Assembly (NCBI GenBank): GCA_018813975.1
Contig: JAHJAQ010000139.1
Coordinates: 1 to 14,485, forward strand
DNA: 14,485 nt
Direction: 5' to 3'
Source of the DNA: Microcaldota archaeon
Lineage (GTDB): Archaea; Iainarchaeota; Iainarchaeia; Iainarchaeales; JAGVWC01
Under the pieces are notes generated by a model. The model saw nothing but the letters and a program-made list of their open reading frames with translations. It was not told where the DNA came from and searched no databases. Shown one piece after another: positions 6,839 through 13,132 of this stretch. The position numbers and the translations under genes are program-made. Within the stretch, counting starts at the first letter, position 1, and the number at the start of each line of letters is the position of its first letter.

Positions 6839-7927
6839 ATGTCAAAAGAAACAAAAGAACTAGAACCATTGTTAGAAGAGCTTCCCAAAAAAGAAAAACC
6901 CGATAAAGAGCTACCAGCCGAACTAATGGAAAAAATCGCGCAAGAAAAACCATTACAAGAATCAGAAGAACCAAAAGAAGAAAAACAGGGTTTTTGGTAT
7001 CATTTCAAGAATACGTGGCTTGCAAAATACCAAGACAAAATGAAAAAAAACGGGCTAAAGGTTCCGCTTTCCACTTGGTTTGCACTGGTAATTGGTGGTT
7101 CGATTGCACTATCCATTGTAAGCTTTTTTATTTTCCAAGTAATTGGCATTGACAATCCAGTATTCATGGCCATTATTGTTTTCTTAGTGGGCATTGACCT
7201 CACAGCAGGATATCCGATTTATTTGGAAATGCGTCGCTTGGATGAACTGGAAAAAGCATTGCCCGATGCCCTCAAACAAATTGCAGACACTCTTCAAGCA
7301 GGCGGCACCTATGCGTTTGCATTACGCGAATTAATGGAAAGTGATTTTGGCCCCTTAAACAAAGAAATTGAAACCGTGTTACGCAAACTAGATGAAGGCG
7401 AAAACATGGAAACCAGTTTGAAAACACTATCCAATAACAATGATTCCAAGCTCATTAAAAGAAGCGTTACAATTATTATCGACGCTCTCAAAACAGGCGC
7501 CGGACTATCCGAGGTACTAGACCAAATTTCAGAGGACATTCGAGAACTAAGGCGCATTGGATTGGAACGAAAAAGTCGTACCATTATGGGCGTTCTATTA
7601 ATGGTCGCAGCAGGTGCAGTGGTTGCGCCAGCCTTATTTGGCATTAACAGCAGCGTTCTAGACTTTATGATTAATACCGTAGTAAGAACGGGCATTGGAA
7701 CACCAGAAACCGTTGCAACGGCATTTACCATGCAATCTTTTATTTTGTTTGTACTCGTGTTTTATCTTTTTGTTGAATTAATTGCCACGAGCGTCATGAT
7801 GGCGCTTATGCGCGATGGAAAAGCCAGCAAAAGCATTATATACGCCCCAGTATTATTACTAGTAGGATATATGATATACTATGGCACGAGATTAATGGCA
7901 GCAGCCACGATTCTCAAAGGCACTTAA
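6839..7927 (+). CDS. TadC-like pilus platform protein 2 (T2SF domain)
   Basis: A second member of the same family with 362 residues. After an acidic, Lys/Glu-rich cytoplasmic tail (1-75) come helices at about 79-102 and 107-128, a T2SF domain (about 135-245) and three C-terminal helices (249-270, 297-320, 334-356), one more than in its partner. ALPDALKQIADTLQAG and LKTGAGLSEVLDQISEDI align with the equivalent parts of platform protein 1, so the two are paralogues that may form one heteromeric platform. Paired TadC genes are known from archaeal pilus loci. The ATG follows the previous stop by six bases; GGTGA at 6828-6832 contains that stop and acts as a likely ribosome-binding site. Confidence 0.9.
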   Translation: MSKETKELEPLLEELPKKEKPDKELPAELMEKIAQEKPLQESEEPKEEKQGFWYHFKNTWLAKYQDKMKKNGLKVPLSTWFALVIGGSIALSIVSFFIFQVIGIDNPVFMAIIVFLVGIDLTAGYPIYLEMRRLDELEKALPDALKQIADTLQAGGTYAFALRELMESDFGPLNKEIETVLRKLDEGENMETSLKTLSNNNDSKLIKRSVTIIIDALKTGAGLSEVLDQISEDIRELRRIGLERKSRTIMGVLLMVAAGAVVAPALFGINSSVLDFMINTVVRTGIGTPETVATAFTMQSFILFVLVFYLFVELIATSVMMALMRDGKASKSIIYAPVLLLVGYMIYYGTRLMAAATILKGT

Positions 7928-7939
7928 AGGAAATTTAAC

Positions 7940-8101
7940 ATGAAACTATTACATGAAAAAAGGGCCCAAGGAACACTCGAATACATTGCGATTATTGCAG
8001 GCGCAATAATCGTGGCTACTGTAGTGGGATTGGCCCTGAAAAGCATGGGCAATACGCTTGGTGGAAGGGCCGGCGAAAGCATTGGCGAAACCGCAGAATA
8101 A
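7940..8101 (+). CDS. Short pilin with class III signal peptide (pilin 1)
   Basis: A 53-residue protein beginning MKLLHEKRAQGTLEYIAIIA. The basic leader ends in KRA, followed by QGTLEY, the QxSxE-type class III motif with Thr in place of Ser. Cleavage would fall between Ala9 and Gln10, leaving a 44-residue mature subunit: one hydrophobic helix (about 15-33) and a small Gly-rich tail with no Cys, a size like Flp pilins. AAAGGA lies eight bases ahead of the ATG, overlapping the end of the second TadC gene, so it is part of that operon. This is the most likely main structural subunit by position, but abundance cannot be read from sequence. Confidence 0.87.
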   Translation: MKLLHEKRAQGTLEYIAIIAGAIIVATVVGLALKSMGNTLGGRAGESIGETAE

Positions 8102-8114
8102 AAAACACCCTTTC

Positions 8115-8184
8115 ATTCGCCCGTTATATTCAAATTTTGATTTTTCAAAAACCACTACTGAATTCGGCGGAATAACGGATTTTT
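8115..8184 (+). terminator. Nested inverted repeats followed by a T-run after pilin 1
   Basis: CCGTTAT (8121-8127) pairs with ATAACGG (8172-8178), and inside it TTTTGA (8135-8140) pairs with TCAAAA (8145-8150) around a TTTT loop. TTTTT follows at 8180-8184. An alternative outer stem is ATTCGCC (8115-8121) with GGCG (8166-8169). It could end or attenuate the transcript after pilin 1, or protect its 3' end. The remaining gap to 8346 (no gene) is AT-rich, with a weak TATA-like TATTAAAA near 8280. Confidence 0.35.
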
Positions 8185-8330
8185 AAGAAACCATAATTCC
8201 CATAAATTGCCATTTGAAAATAGTGAAATTTTTTGATTTAAAAACAAGGACTATTTTTAAGGCAAATTCCAAAGAGAAAAGTATTAAAAAGGGAAAAACG
8301 CTTAGTATTGGCAGATTTAACATCATTTTT

Positions 8331-8337
8331 GGAGGTG
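8331..8337 (+). promoter_or_regulatory. Strong ribosome-binding site of pilin 2
   Basis: GGAGGTG, complementary to the archaeal 16S rRNA 3' end, sits nine bases before the ATG at 8347. It is the strongest such site in the window. It fixes the start at 8347 rather than an in-frame ATG at 8308 and suggests high expression of this pilin. Confidence 0.75.
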
Positions 8338-8346
8338 CAAAACAAA

Positions 8347-8523
8347 ATGCAAAGAAAAGGACAAGGAAGCCTGGAATACCTGCTAATCATTGGTGGTGGA
8401 ATTCTAGTGGCCGTTGTAATTATTGGCGCCATTGTAAGCCTTGCCGGAACCGGTGGAGAAGGAAACGTTCTAACCATTGCCGAACAAGCCTGTAACAGCT
8501 ACCAAACACTAGCCCAATGTTAA
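8347..8523 (+). CDS. Pilin with class III signal peptide (pilin 2), apparently cut short by TAA
   Basis: A 58-residue product starting MQRKGQGSLEYLLIIGGG. The class III motif is RKG|QGSLEY, with predicted cleavage after Gly5. A hydrophobic helix (about 11-33) is followed by a short tail with two Cys, ending TLAQC. The stop at 8521-8523 is TAA. The same frame stays open for 59 more codons with pilin-like composition, so this may be the front half of a 118-residue pilin. Reading it as a genuine short pilin is also possible, since pilin 1 and pilin 3 have similar lengths. It has its own very strong ribosome-binding site and lies 245 bases after pilin 1, perhaps with its own promoter. Confidence 0.75.
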   Translation: MQRKGQGSLEYLLIIGGGILVAVVIIGAIVSLAGTGGEGNVLTIAEQACNSYQTLAQC

Positions 8524-8703
8524 TCAGCCAACGTTACATCAGTAGATGGCGCAACAACAACCACGTTACCGTGCCCATCAAGCTATGTCAATTCAACGTG
8601 GGTTACTGGTACTGCCACTATCGAATGCTGTTGGTCAGGTACCCCAGATACAGTAGCAGCCAACAAGAAATGTGTACTAGCAACCAACGTAGTTGTATCA
8701 TAA
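8524..8703 (+). pseudogene. In-frame continuation of pilin 2 beyond the TAA
   Basis: Directly after the TAA the pilin 2 frame reads on for 59 codons to TAA at 8701, starting SANVTSVDGATTTTLPCPSS and ending CVLATNVVVS. It has no ATG, GTG or TTG in frame, so it cannot easily be translated alone. Its composition is that of an exposed pilin domain: rich in Thr, Ser, Val and Ala, with four Cys (six together with the upstream part, an even number suited to disulfides) and two N-glycosylation sequons (NVT, NST). A change of CAA to TAA at 8521 would explain the break. It is either a recent nonsense mutation, a sequencing error, or a readthrough extension. Confidence 0.65.
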
Positions 8704-8713
8704 AGGTAATGCT

Positions 8714-8884
8714 ATGAATTCGCGCGCGCAAGCTTCCTTTGAATACTTGCTCATGGTGAGTTTTGGCATCATGCTCGTAATCGCAGCCGGCTTACTCCTA
8801 AACGGATTAAATGCCGTTGCCTTATCAGCAAGAGCCAAACTCCTCACCTATCGCGAAGAAGCCATTAGCAGCCTGCTACGCTAA
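8714..8884 (+). CDS. Short pilin-like protein with class III signal peptide (pilin 3)
   Basis: A 56-residue protein starting MNSRAQASFEYLLMV. The class III motif is SRA|QASFEY, predicted to be cut after Ala5. A hydrophobic helix (about 12-33) precedes a short amphipathic charged tail, ARAKLLTYREEAISSLLR, unlike the tails of the other pilins, so it may be a minor or anchoring subunit. I chose the ATG at 8714 because AAAGGT (8702-8707) lies six bases ahead, overlapping the stop that ends the pilin 2 frame; an upstream in-frame ATG at 8693 would put seven extra residues before the leader. The close junction at 8703 suggests that this gene was coupled to translation of the full-length pilin 2. 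Confidence 0.82.
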   Translation: MNSRAQASFEYLLMVSFGIMLVIAAGLLLNGLNAVALSARAKLLTYREEAISSLLR

Positions 8885-8901
8885 CAACACTCACCATACT
8901 C

Positions 8902-8923
8902 TATTTCTATTTTTTTTTTATTT
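8902..8923 (+). terminator. Oligo-T terminator after the short pilins
   Basis: Ten T in a row (8910-8919), flanked by further T-rich DNA, follow the pilin 3 stop by about 25 bases. Archaeal transcription ends at such T-tracts without needing a hairpin. A new TATA-like box follows at 8935, which supports a transcript end here. Confidence 0.5.
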
Positions 8924-8934
8924 GCGAAAATAAG

Positions 8935-8942
8935 TATTTAAG
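8935..8942 (+). promoter_or_regulatory. TATA-like box before the prepilin peptidase
   Basis: TATTTAAG lies about 33 bases before the ATG at 8972. With normal spacing the transcript would start within a few bases of the ATG, and no ribosome-binding site is visible, so the message is probably leaderless or nearly so. Confidence 0.45.
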
Positions 8943-8971
8943 ACCTACAACTCTTTCATTATTGGAACAAC

Positions 8972-10081
8972 ATGCTCGAATGGATTAGTGCAACCGCAAT
9001 TGGATTTTCAATCCTTGCTTTAGTATGGGCGAGTATTACAGACTTAAAAACAAGAATGGTAAACGACAAAATTTCAATTCTACTCATTATTGTTGGAGCG
9101 GTATTATACCTACTTGCAGGAATCGTTTTAGGCGATTGGAATTGGCTGTTAATAGGAATTGGCGTTGGACTAGCCACTTTTGTAGCGGCCTACTTGTTAT
9201 GGCGCTTAGGTTTTTGGGCGGGAGGCGATGTAAAACTATTTACCGCACTCGCATTTTTGAATCCCATTAATTGGAGTGTGTATTGTCTATGGAATTGGAT
9301 TGCCCCGCTTTCTGTTTCTCAAATTCCAATCTTTCCATTTTCACTATTCATTTTTAGTGTACTGGCATTATTGCCGGTTGGGATTGGAATGGGCTTGCAC
9401 AAGTTATACCAAAAACCAGAGCACTTGAAAAAGATTTTTCCCAAACCAAAACAAAAAATAATAGGATTGGGATTGTTTGCTCTTTTTATTATTGGAAGCG
9501 AACAAGCACTGCTGATTTTGAATCAATCTTATCTATGGTTATTTGGGTTGATTGTGGTGTTTGGAATTGCTCCTAAAAAGATTCAATTGATACTGGGCAT
9601 TGGATTAACGGTTGTGGGCGTTTATTTGAATGGGCTTTTGTTTGCTTGGAACAGCATTCAATTATTTGTGGCCTTACTCGTGGTTTTTATAGTACTCAAA
9701 TTGTTTTTTTCTTTGCGCAAATTGTTTCGCACTCAAAAGAAGATTAGCCAATTGGAAGAAGGCGATATTCCTGGCGTGGATATTGTAAAAACCGAAAAAG
9801 GAATTATAGAGGTTAGAACTGAAAAAAGCCTATTGGAAATCATTAAAAACCAGAAAAAACAAGGATTGGTGCACACACCAACCCAAGAACACGTGGTGTG
9901 TTCCACTAAAAGAGCAGGTGGTTTAGAGAAAGAACAAATACTAGAACTCCAAAAACTCGCACAAGAAAACAAGATTCCATTAGAATTACCCTTAAAAGAA
10001 AGCACTGCCTTTGTACCCGCGATTTTATTGGCGTACTTGTTCTTGACAATAATTGGGAATCCATTATGGATAATACTCTAA
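8972..10081 (+). CDS. EppA-like prepilin peptidase (aspartic protease, family A24)
   Basis: Membrane aspartic protease that removes the leader from class III prepilins. It has 369 residues, longer than bacterial or PibD-type archaeal enzymes and like EppA. The two catalytic Asp are in SITDLKTRMV (Asp24) and in the conserved AGGDVKLF (Asp86). Roughly eight hydrophobic segments fill residues 5-265. A soluble, Lys/Glu-rich stretch (about 266-345), probably cytoplasmic, then precedes one last membrane helix (348-366), which fits the C-terminal extension of the EppA group. The start is the first ATG after a TATA-like box. Its neighbours on both sides are the substrates: five proteins with QxSxE-type leaders. 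The end overlaps the start of pilin 4 by 16 bases. EppA itself rather than a close relative is an inference. Confidence 0.85.
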   Translation: MLEWISATAIGFSILALVWASITDLKTRMVNDKISILLIIVGAVLYLLAGIVLGDWNWLLIGIGVGLATFVAAYLLWRLGFWAGGDVKLFTALAFLNPINWSVYCLWNWIAPLSVSQIPIFPFSLFIFSVLALLPVGIGMGLHKLYQKPEHLKKIFPKPKQKIIGLGLFALFIIGSEQALLILNQSYLWLFGLIVVFGIAPKKIQLILGIGLTVVGVYLNGLLFAWNSIQLFVALLVVFIVLKLFFSLRKLFRTQKKISQLEEGDIPGVDIVKTEKGIIEVRTEKSLLEIIKNQKKQGLVHTPTQEHVVCSTKRAGGLEKEQILELQKLAQENKIPLELPLKESTAFVPAILLAYLFLTIIGNPLWIIL

Positions 10082-10608
10082 AAAAAAGAAAAAGACTTGC
10101 CAATCAAAAAGGCCAGATTTCCATTGAATTCATGCTATTACTGGTTTTTTTGCTCTTGTATTTGAGCAGCAGTATTTTGCCCTCGGTTTATTTAGCAGCG
10201 GCTAGCACCCAAGAAGTAGAAAGCATTGGACAAGCAAGAATAGCAGCACAAAAAATTGTTTCCACTGTAAATCGATTACAAGACCAAACCAGTGGCGCCA
10301 AGCAAACCATTACCATTTTTGTGCCCAAAGATGCAAACATACTATGTAATTCTGCGCCAGACAATGAAATTGGTTTTTCCTACCAATTACAAGGCACTAC
10401 CCATACGCCTGCAACAGCGTGTGAAAACGATGATGATAATCCAGCAGATTCCAGCAAGTGCACTAAAATAATTACGGTTAATACTACCACTCTCGGTTGT
10501 GAAAAAGATCCAATTGATCCCCTTGTACTGGGTGGACAAAGCGTAGACATTGCCATCACTAAAAGCACAGGCCAGAGCACAGGCCAGACCACAGTGAGTG
10601 TGTCATGA
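10066..10608 (+). CDS. Larger pilin-like protein with class III signal peptide (pilin 4)
   Basis: A 180-residue protein with a long basic leader, MDNTLKKRKRLANQKG, then QISIEFMLLLVFLLL. Predicted cleavage is after Gly16. A hydrophobic helix (about 22-46) is followed by a helical stalk (ASTQEVESIGQARIAAQKIV), then an extracellular Thr/Ser-rich domain with four Cys and an NTT sequon. The size suits a minor pilin or adhesin-like tip subunit. Near the C-terminus is STGQSTGQ, a four-residue repeat encoded by two copies of a 12-base unit (10564-10587). The gene starts inside the end of the peptidase gene and shares an ATGA overlap with the next gene, so the three are translated together. Confidence 0.83.
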   Translation: MDNTLKKRKRLANQKGQISIEFMLLLVFLLLYLSSSILPSVYLAAASTQEVESIGQARIAAQKIVSTVNRLQDQTSGAKQTITIFVPKDANILCNSAPDNEIGFSYQLQGTTHTPATACENDDDNPADSSKCTKIITVNTTTLGCEKDPIDPLVLGGQSVDIAITKSTGQSTGQTTVSVS

Positions 10609-10982
10609 AATCGCTTTTTGTAGATTCAAAAGGACAAGGAAGCCTGGAAATAATGATTATTGCCGCCGCAGTTATTATGCTGGGCACCTTATTTTCCAGT
10701 ATTTATTTGGCTTCTCAAGATACTACCATTGCATTAGTAATCGCCAAAAATCTTTTAACCGAACAACTTAACACCTTGGAAGAACCAACTATTCTCTCGA
10801 GTGTTCGATACACCGTTAATAGTAGTATTAACAAGATTTGCATGGTTGTAAAAACCACGCCCTATGTTTCATTAGCAGGTACAACATCAGCAATTGAAAC
10901 TGAAATCGTGAATTCCACTTCTTTTGCAACAGCCAGTATTTCTTTTACTGATCCGCCCCCCGAATATATTACTTGTAACTGA
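10605..10982 (+). CDS. Pilin-like protein with class III signal peptide (pilin 5)
   Basis: A 125-residue protein starting MKSLFVDSKGQGSLEIMII. The motif is SKG|QGSLEI, predicted to be cut after Gly10. One hydrophobic helix (about 15-36) precedes an extracellular part with beta-like alternation, two Cys, and NSS and NST sequons, ending EYITCN. Probably a minor pilin partnering pilin 4: its ATG overlaps that gene's stop as ATGA, with GTGAG about eight bases ahead as a ribosome-binding site. The position between the peptidase and the end of the cluster, and the shared leader, support a role in the same pilus. No adhesin domain is recognisable. Confidence 0.82.
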   Translation: MKSLFVDSKGQGSLEIMIIAAAVIMLGTLFSSIYLASQDTTIALVIAKNLLTEQLNTLEEPTILSSVRYTVNSSINKICMVVKTTPYVSLAGTTSAIETEIVNSTSFATASISFTDPPPEYITCN

Positions 10983-11052
10983 CCCCTAAAAAAAGTTTGA
11001 CGTTTGTCGAAAAAAAAACCGGTTTTTGCTTGGTCGGTCTAAAAAAACCATA

Positions 11053-11406
11053 ATGTTTTTAGAAGACCAGTTAGCCTTGTTTGCCATACTATTCGCGATC
11101 AGTGGTATTATCAGTACCGCATTATTATTAGAATGGCAAATTCCTGTTCCCACTACGATTAGTGAATTATCTACTTTTCCCGAGCAAACCAAAGTAGTAT
11201 TTAAAGCACGCATTCTAGAATGGAAATCCTTTCAACAAAAAGACCGCTTGGAATTATTTGATGGCAACCAAGTAACCGCGTTTTTGGCCAAAAACCAGTT
11301 CCCACCCACTCAATTCCAAAACAGTATTTTCGAGTTCAAAGCCCAAATCACCAAAAAAAAACCAACCATACAAGTTCGCATTTTAGAAGTGAATCGCCTT
11401 GATTGA
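11053..11406 (+). CDS. Membrane-anchored small protein, possible OB-fold
   Basis: A 117-residue protein with a single N-terminal hydrophobic helix (about 6-27) and a soluble domain of about 85 residues. That domain alternates strand-like segments: TKVVFKARILEW, RLELFDGNQVTAFL, FEFKAQIT and TIQVRILEVN. The pattern of a first strand pair, a Gly/Asp turn (LFDGNQV) and a returning pair resembles an OB-fold such as those binding nucleic acid or small ligands, but this is shape matching only. I prefer the ATG at 11053; an in-frame TTG at 11026 adds nine residues. The last eight bases overlap the TTG start of the next membrane-protein gene, a coupling that suggests a shared task in the membrane. Confidence 0.6.
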   Translation: MFLEDQLALFAILFAISGIISTALLLEWQIPVPTTISELSTFPEQTKVVFKARILEWKSFQQKDRLELFDGNQVTAFLAKNQFPPTQFQNSIFEFKAQITKKKPTIQVRILEVNRLD

Positions 11407-12583
11407 ATTCTTTTTTTTTATTGGAACTGGTTTGGGATTGGGAATCCTAACAGGCCTAATTCCCGGCATTCACTTGAATACCATTACCACGTTTATCCTG
11501 TTCTTTTCGTTTCAAGGAAGCCTTTCCATTGTATTACTAATTGTAGCCATGAATACCATGCATTCTTTCATTGATTTTATTCCCAACATTTTGGTAGGAG
11601 CACCAAGCGAAGACAATTTTTTATCCATTCTACCAGGCCATCGCTTGTTCTTACAAGGAAAAGGATTATTGGGAATACAACTAACCATTCTAGGCAATTT
11701 AGGAGGAATTCTCATTAGCTTAGGAGTATTACCAATTTATTGGTTGTTTGCCCAGCAAACCAAAGGATTCTTGGTAAAAACCATTCCATGGGCGTTGTTG
11801 ACAATGACGGTATTGCTAGTGGCCAGTGAAAGAAAAAACCAGAAAAAACTAGTGGCTTTGGGGGTGGCTGGATTGGCAGGCGCTTTAGGAGTTATTGCAT
11901 TACGCCTTGCTTCTAACCAATTGTTTGCTTTGGTAACAGGTTTTTTTGGCATGAGCACTTTATTGTTTTCGTTATACCAGTCCAAACCAAAAATCGTACA
12001 ACAAACCAAAATATTCAAACTCAAAACAAGAAAAGCATGGAAAGCCATTGGAATAGGGGGAATTTGTGGTTCGTTGGTTTCCTTGTTTCCGGCAATTAGT
12101 TCGGCACACGCGGCTTTTGTCGCTCAAAGCATTCACCAAAAATTTGGTACCAAACAATTCTTGGTATTATTAGGCGCTATTAATGCTTCCAGCATGGTTT
12201 TTTCGTTTGTAGCCCTACAAGTACTGGGAAAAGCCAGAACAGGATCAGCGGTTGCCATTCAATTTTTGTACGAGCTTTCCATGCCGGACTTTTTAGTAGT
12301 ATTAGCCACGATCCTATTGAGTGCGGGAATTGCCGCACTAACCACTATTTTAATAGCCAAAAAAGTTCTAACAGTCTTACAAAAAATTTCTTATCCCACC
12401 CTATCCAAAAGCATTATGGTATTATTGGCCGGCCTAACCATTTGGCTAAGTGGTTTTTTAGGATTATTAGTATTGTTAGTAGCCACGAGTATTGGATTGA
12501 TATCGCACTTGCAAGGAATTAAAAAAAGTCATTGCATGGCTTTTTTAGTGGTGCCAACCATCTTGTTTTATTGGGGATTTTAA
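11399..12583 (+). CDS. TctA/DUF112-family integral membrane protein
   Basis: A 394-residue polytopic membrane protein. The N-terminal GLGLGILTGLIPGIHLN (11-27) and IPNILVGAPSEDNFLSILPG (61-80) are typical of the TctA family in its archaeal DUF112 form. A second half restarts with GIGGICGSLVSLFPAISSAH (218-237), consistent with the internal duplication of this family. TctA is the large membrane subunit of bacterial tricarboxylate uptake systems; the substrate of the archaeal stand-alone proteins is not known, and no TctB- or TctC-like partner is visible here. The start is a TTG at 11399 overlapping the preceding gene by eight bases; no ATG lies near the start of the first hydrophobic stretch. 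Confidence 0.8.
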   Translation: MIEFFFFIGTGLGLGILTGLIPGIHLNTITTFILFFSFQGSLSIVLLIVAMNTMHSFIDFIPNILVGAPSEDNFLSILPGHRLFLQGKGLLGIQLTILGNLGGILISLGVLPIYWLFAQQTKGFLVKTIPWALLTMTVLLVASERKNQKKLVALGVAGLAGALGVIALRLASNQLFALVTGFFGMSTLLFSLYQSKPKIVQQTKIFKLKTRKAWKAIGIGGICGSLVSLFPAISSAHAAFVAQSIHQKFGTKQFLVLLGAINASSMVFSFVALQVLGKARTGSAVAIQFLYELSMPDFLVVLATILLSAGIAALTTILIAKKVLTVLQKISYPTLSKSIMVLLAGLTIWLSGFLGLLVLLVATSIGLISHLQGIKKSHCMAFLVVPTILFYWGF

Positions 12584-12754
12584 CACGCCAAGTTCTTTGA
12601 ACGGGAATTTATTCTACGACTCAAGCGCGGGTTTTCGCCAGCCACCCGTTTTTTGCTACAAGCAAAAAAGGGTCCATTCGAACAAAGTTCGAATCGGGTT
12701 TTCGAAAAGGCTGACCAACAATGGTTTTTTTAGGAAAGTCGACACACATATCTT
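12584..12754. other. Gene-free stretch rich in inverted repeats (possible structured RNA or regulatory region)
   Basis: I see no coding frame in these 171 bases. Visible structure: ACCCGTTTTTTGC (12644-12656) pairing with GCAAAAAAGGGT (12662-12673), 12 pairs with one bulged G; ATTCGAAC (12676-12683) pairing perfectly with GTTCGAAT (12687-12694) around AAA; the palindrome TTTTCGAAAA (12699-12708); and a short GTTC-TTT-GAAC (12592-12602). CGGGT at 12628-12632 can pair with ACCCG (12644-12648), competing with the long hairpin. The 10-mer CGGGTTTTCG occurs twice (12628-12637, 12695-12704). It may be a small RNA, a terminator pair or a leader of the JAMM gene. No tRNA can be folded from it by eye. 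Confidence 0.4.
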
Positions 12755-13132
12755 TTGGTTGTTGTGTGGAAAATAAAAAAATCTGTTCTAGAATCCATTG
12801 TGCAGGCCGCTCAAAATACCCATCCTAATGAGTTTATTGCCTTACTGGGAGGAAACTTAAAAAAACAAATAGTGGAAGAATGGGTTATTTTACCCTCTAT
12901 TTTTGGTTCGCACCATGCAAGTATTCGAATGGATTTATTACCGTATACTGCGTGCACGGTAGGAAGCGTTCACTCCCACCCCGGCTTTACCAATAAACCA
13001 TCCGGCGCAGACAAACACTTGTTTAGCAAAGAAGGCGAAATCCATTTAATAATCTGTTTGCCATTTTCTTTTCAAACCATTCAAGCCTATTCCACTAAAG
13101 GAACACCACTAGAATTTGAAGTGATATCATGA
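12755..13132 (+). CDS. JAMM/MPN-domain metalloprotease (archaeal Mov34/PAD-1-type)
   Basis: A 125-residue stand-alone JAMM protein. The complete zinc and catalytic set is present: Glu26 in PNEFIALLGG, then HSHPGFTNKPSGAD with His73, His75, Ser83 and Asp86 in the canonical HxHx7SxxD spacing. Archaeal single-domain JAMM proteins of this size include enzymes that remove ubiquitin-like SAMP modifiers from proteins; whether this one does so cannot be told, and no SAMP or E1-like gene is nearby. The start is uncertain: the longest frame uses TTG at 12755, while GTG at 12764 would give 122 residues and keep all motifs. Its stop overlaps the next start as ATGA, so it is coupled to the phosphoglycerate mutase gene. 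Confidence 0.85.
   Translation: MVVVWKIKKSVLESIVQAAQNTHPNEFIALLGGNLKKQIVEEWVILPSIFGSHHASIRMDLLPYTACTVGSVHSHPGFTNKPSGADKHLFSKEGEIHLIICLPFSFQTIQAYSTKGTPLEFEVIS

Noticed and set aside
8214..8495. Plus-strand open frame across the pilin 1 to pilin 2 gap.
   Set aside because: It runs through the pilin 2 gene in another frame, has shadow-like composition (Trp, Arg and Asn-rich) and lacks a ribosome-binding site.
10996..11011. Imperfect hairpin TTTGAC-GTTT-GTCGAA between pilin 5 and the OB-like gene.
   Set aside because: Only five of six pairs match in an A-rich gap, too weak to call a terminator or operator.
12676..12694. GTTCGAAT resembling the T-arm of a tRNA.
   Set aside because: I could find no acceptor stem, anticodon arm or D-arm at the right spacing; the sequence forms a simple hairpin with its own inverted copy.
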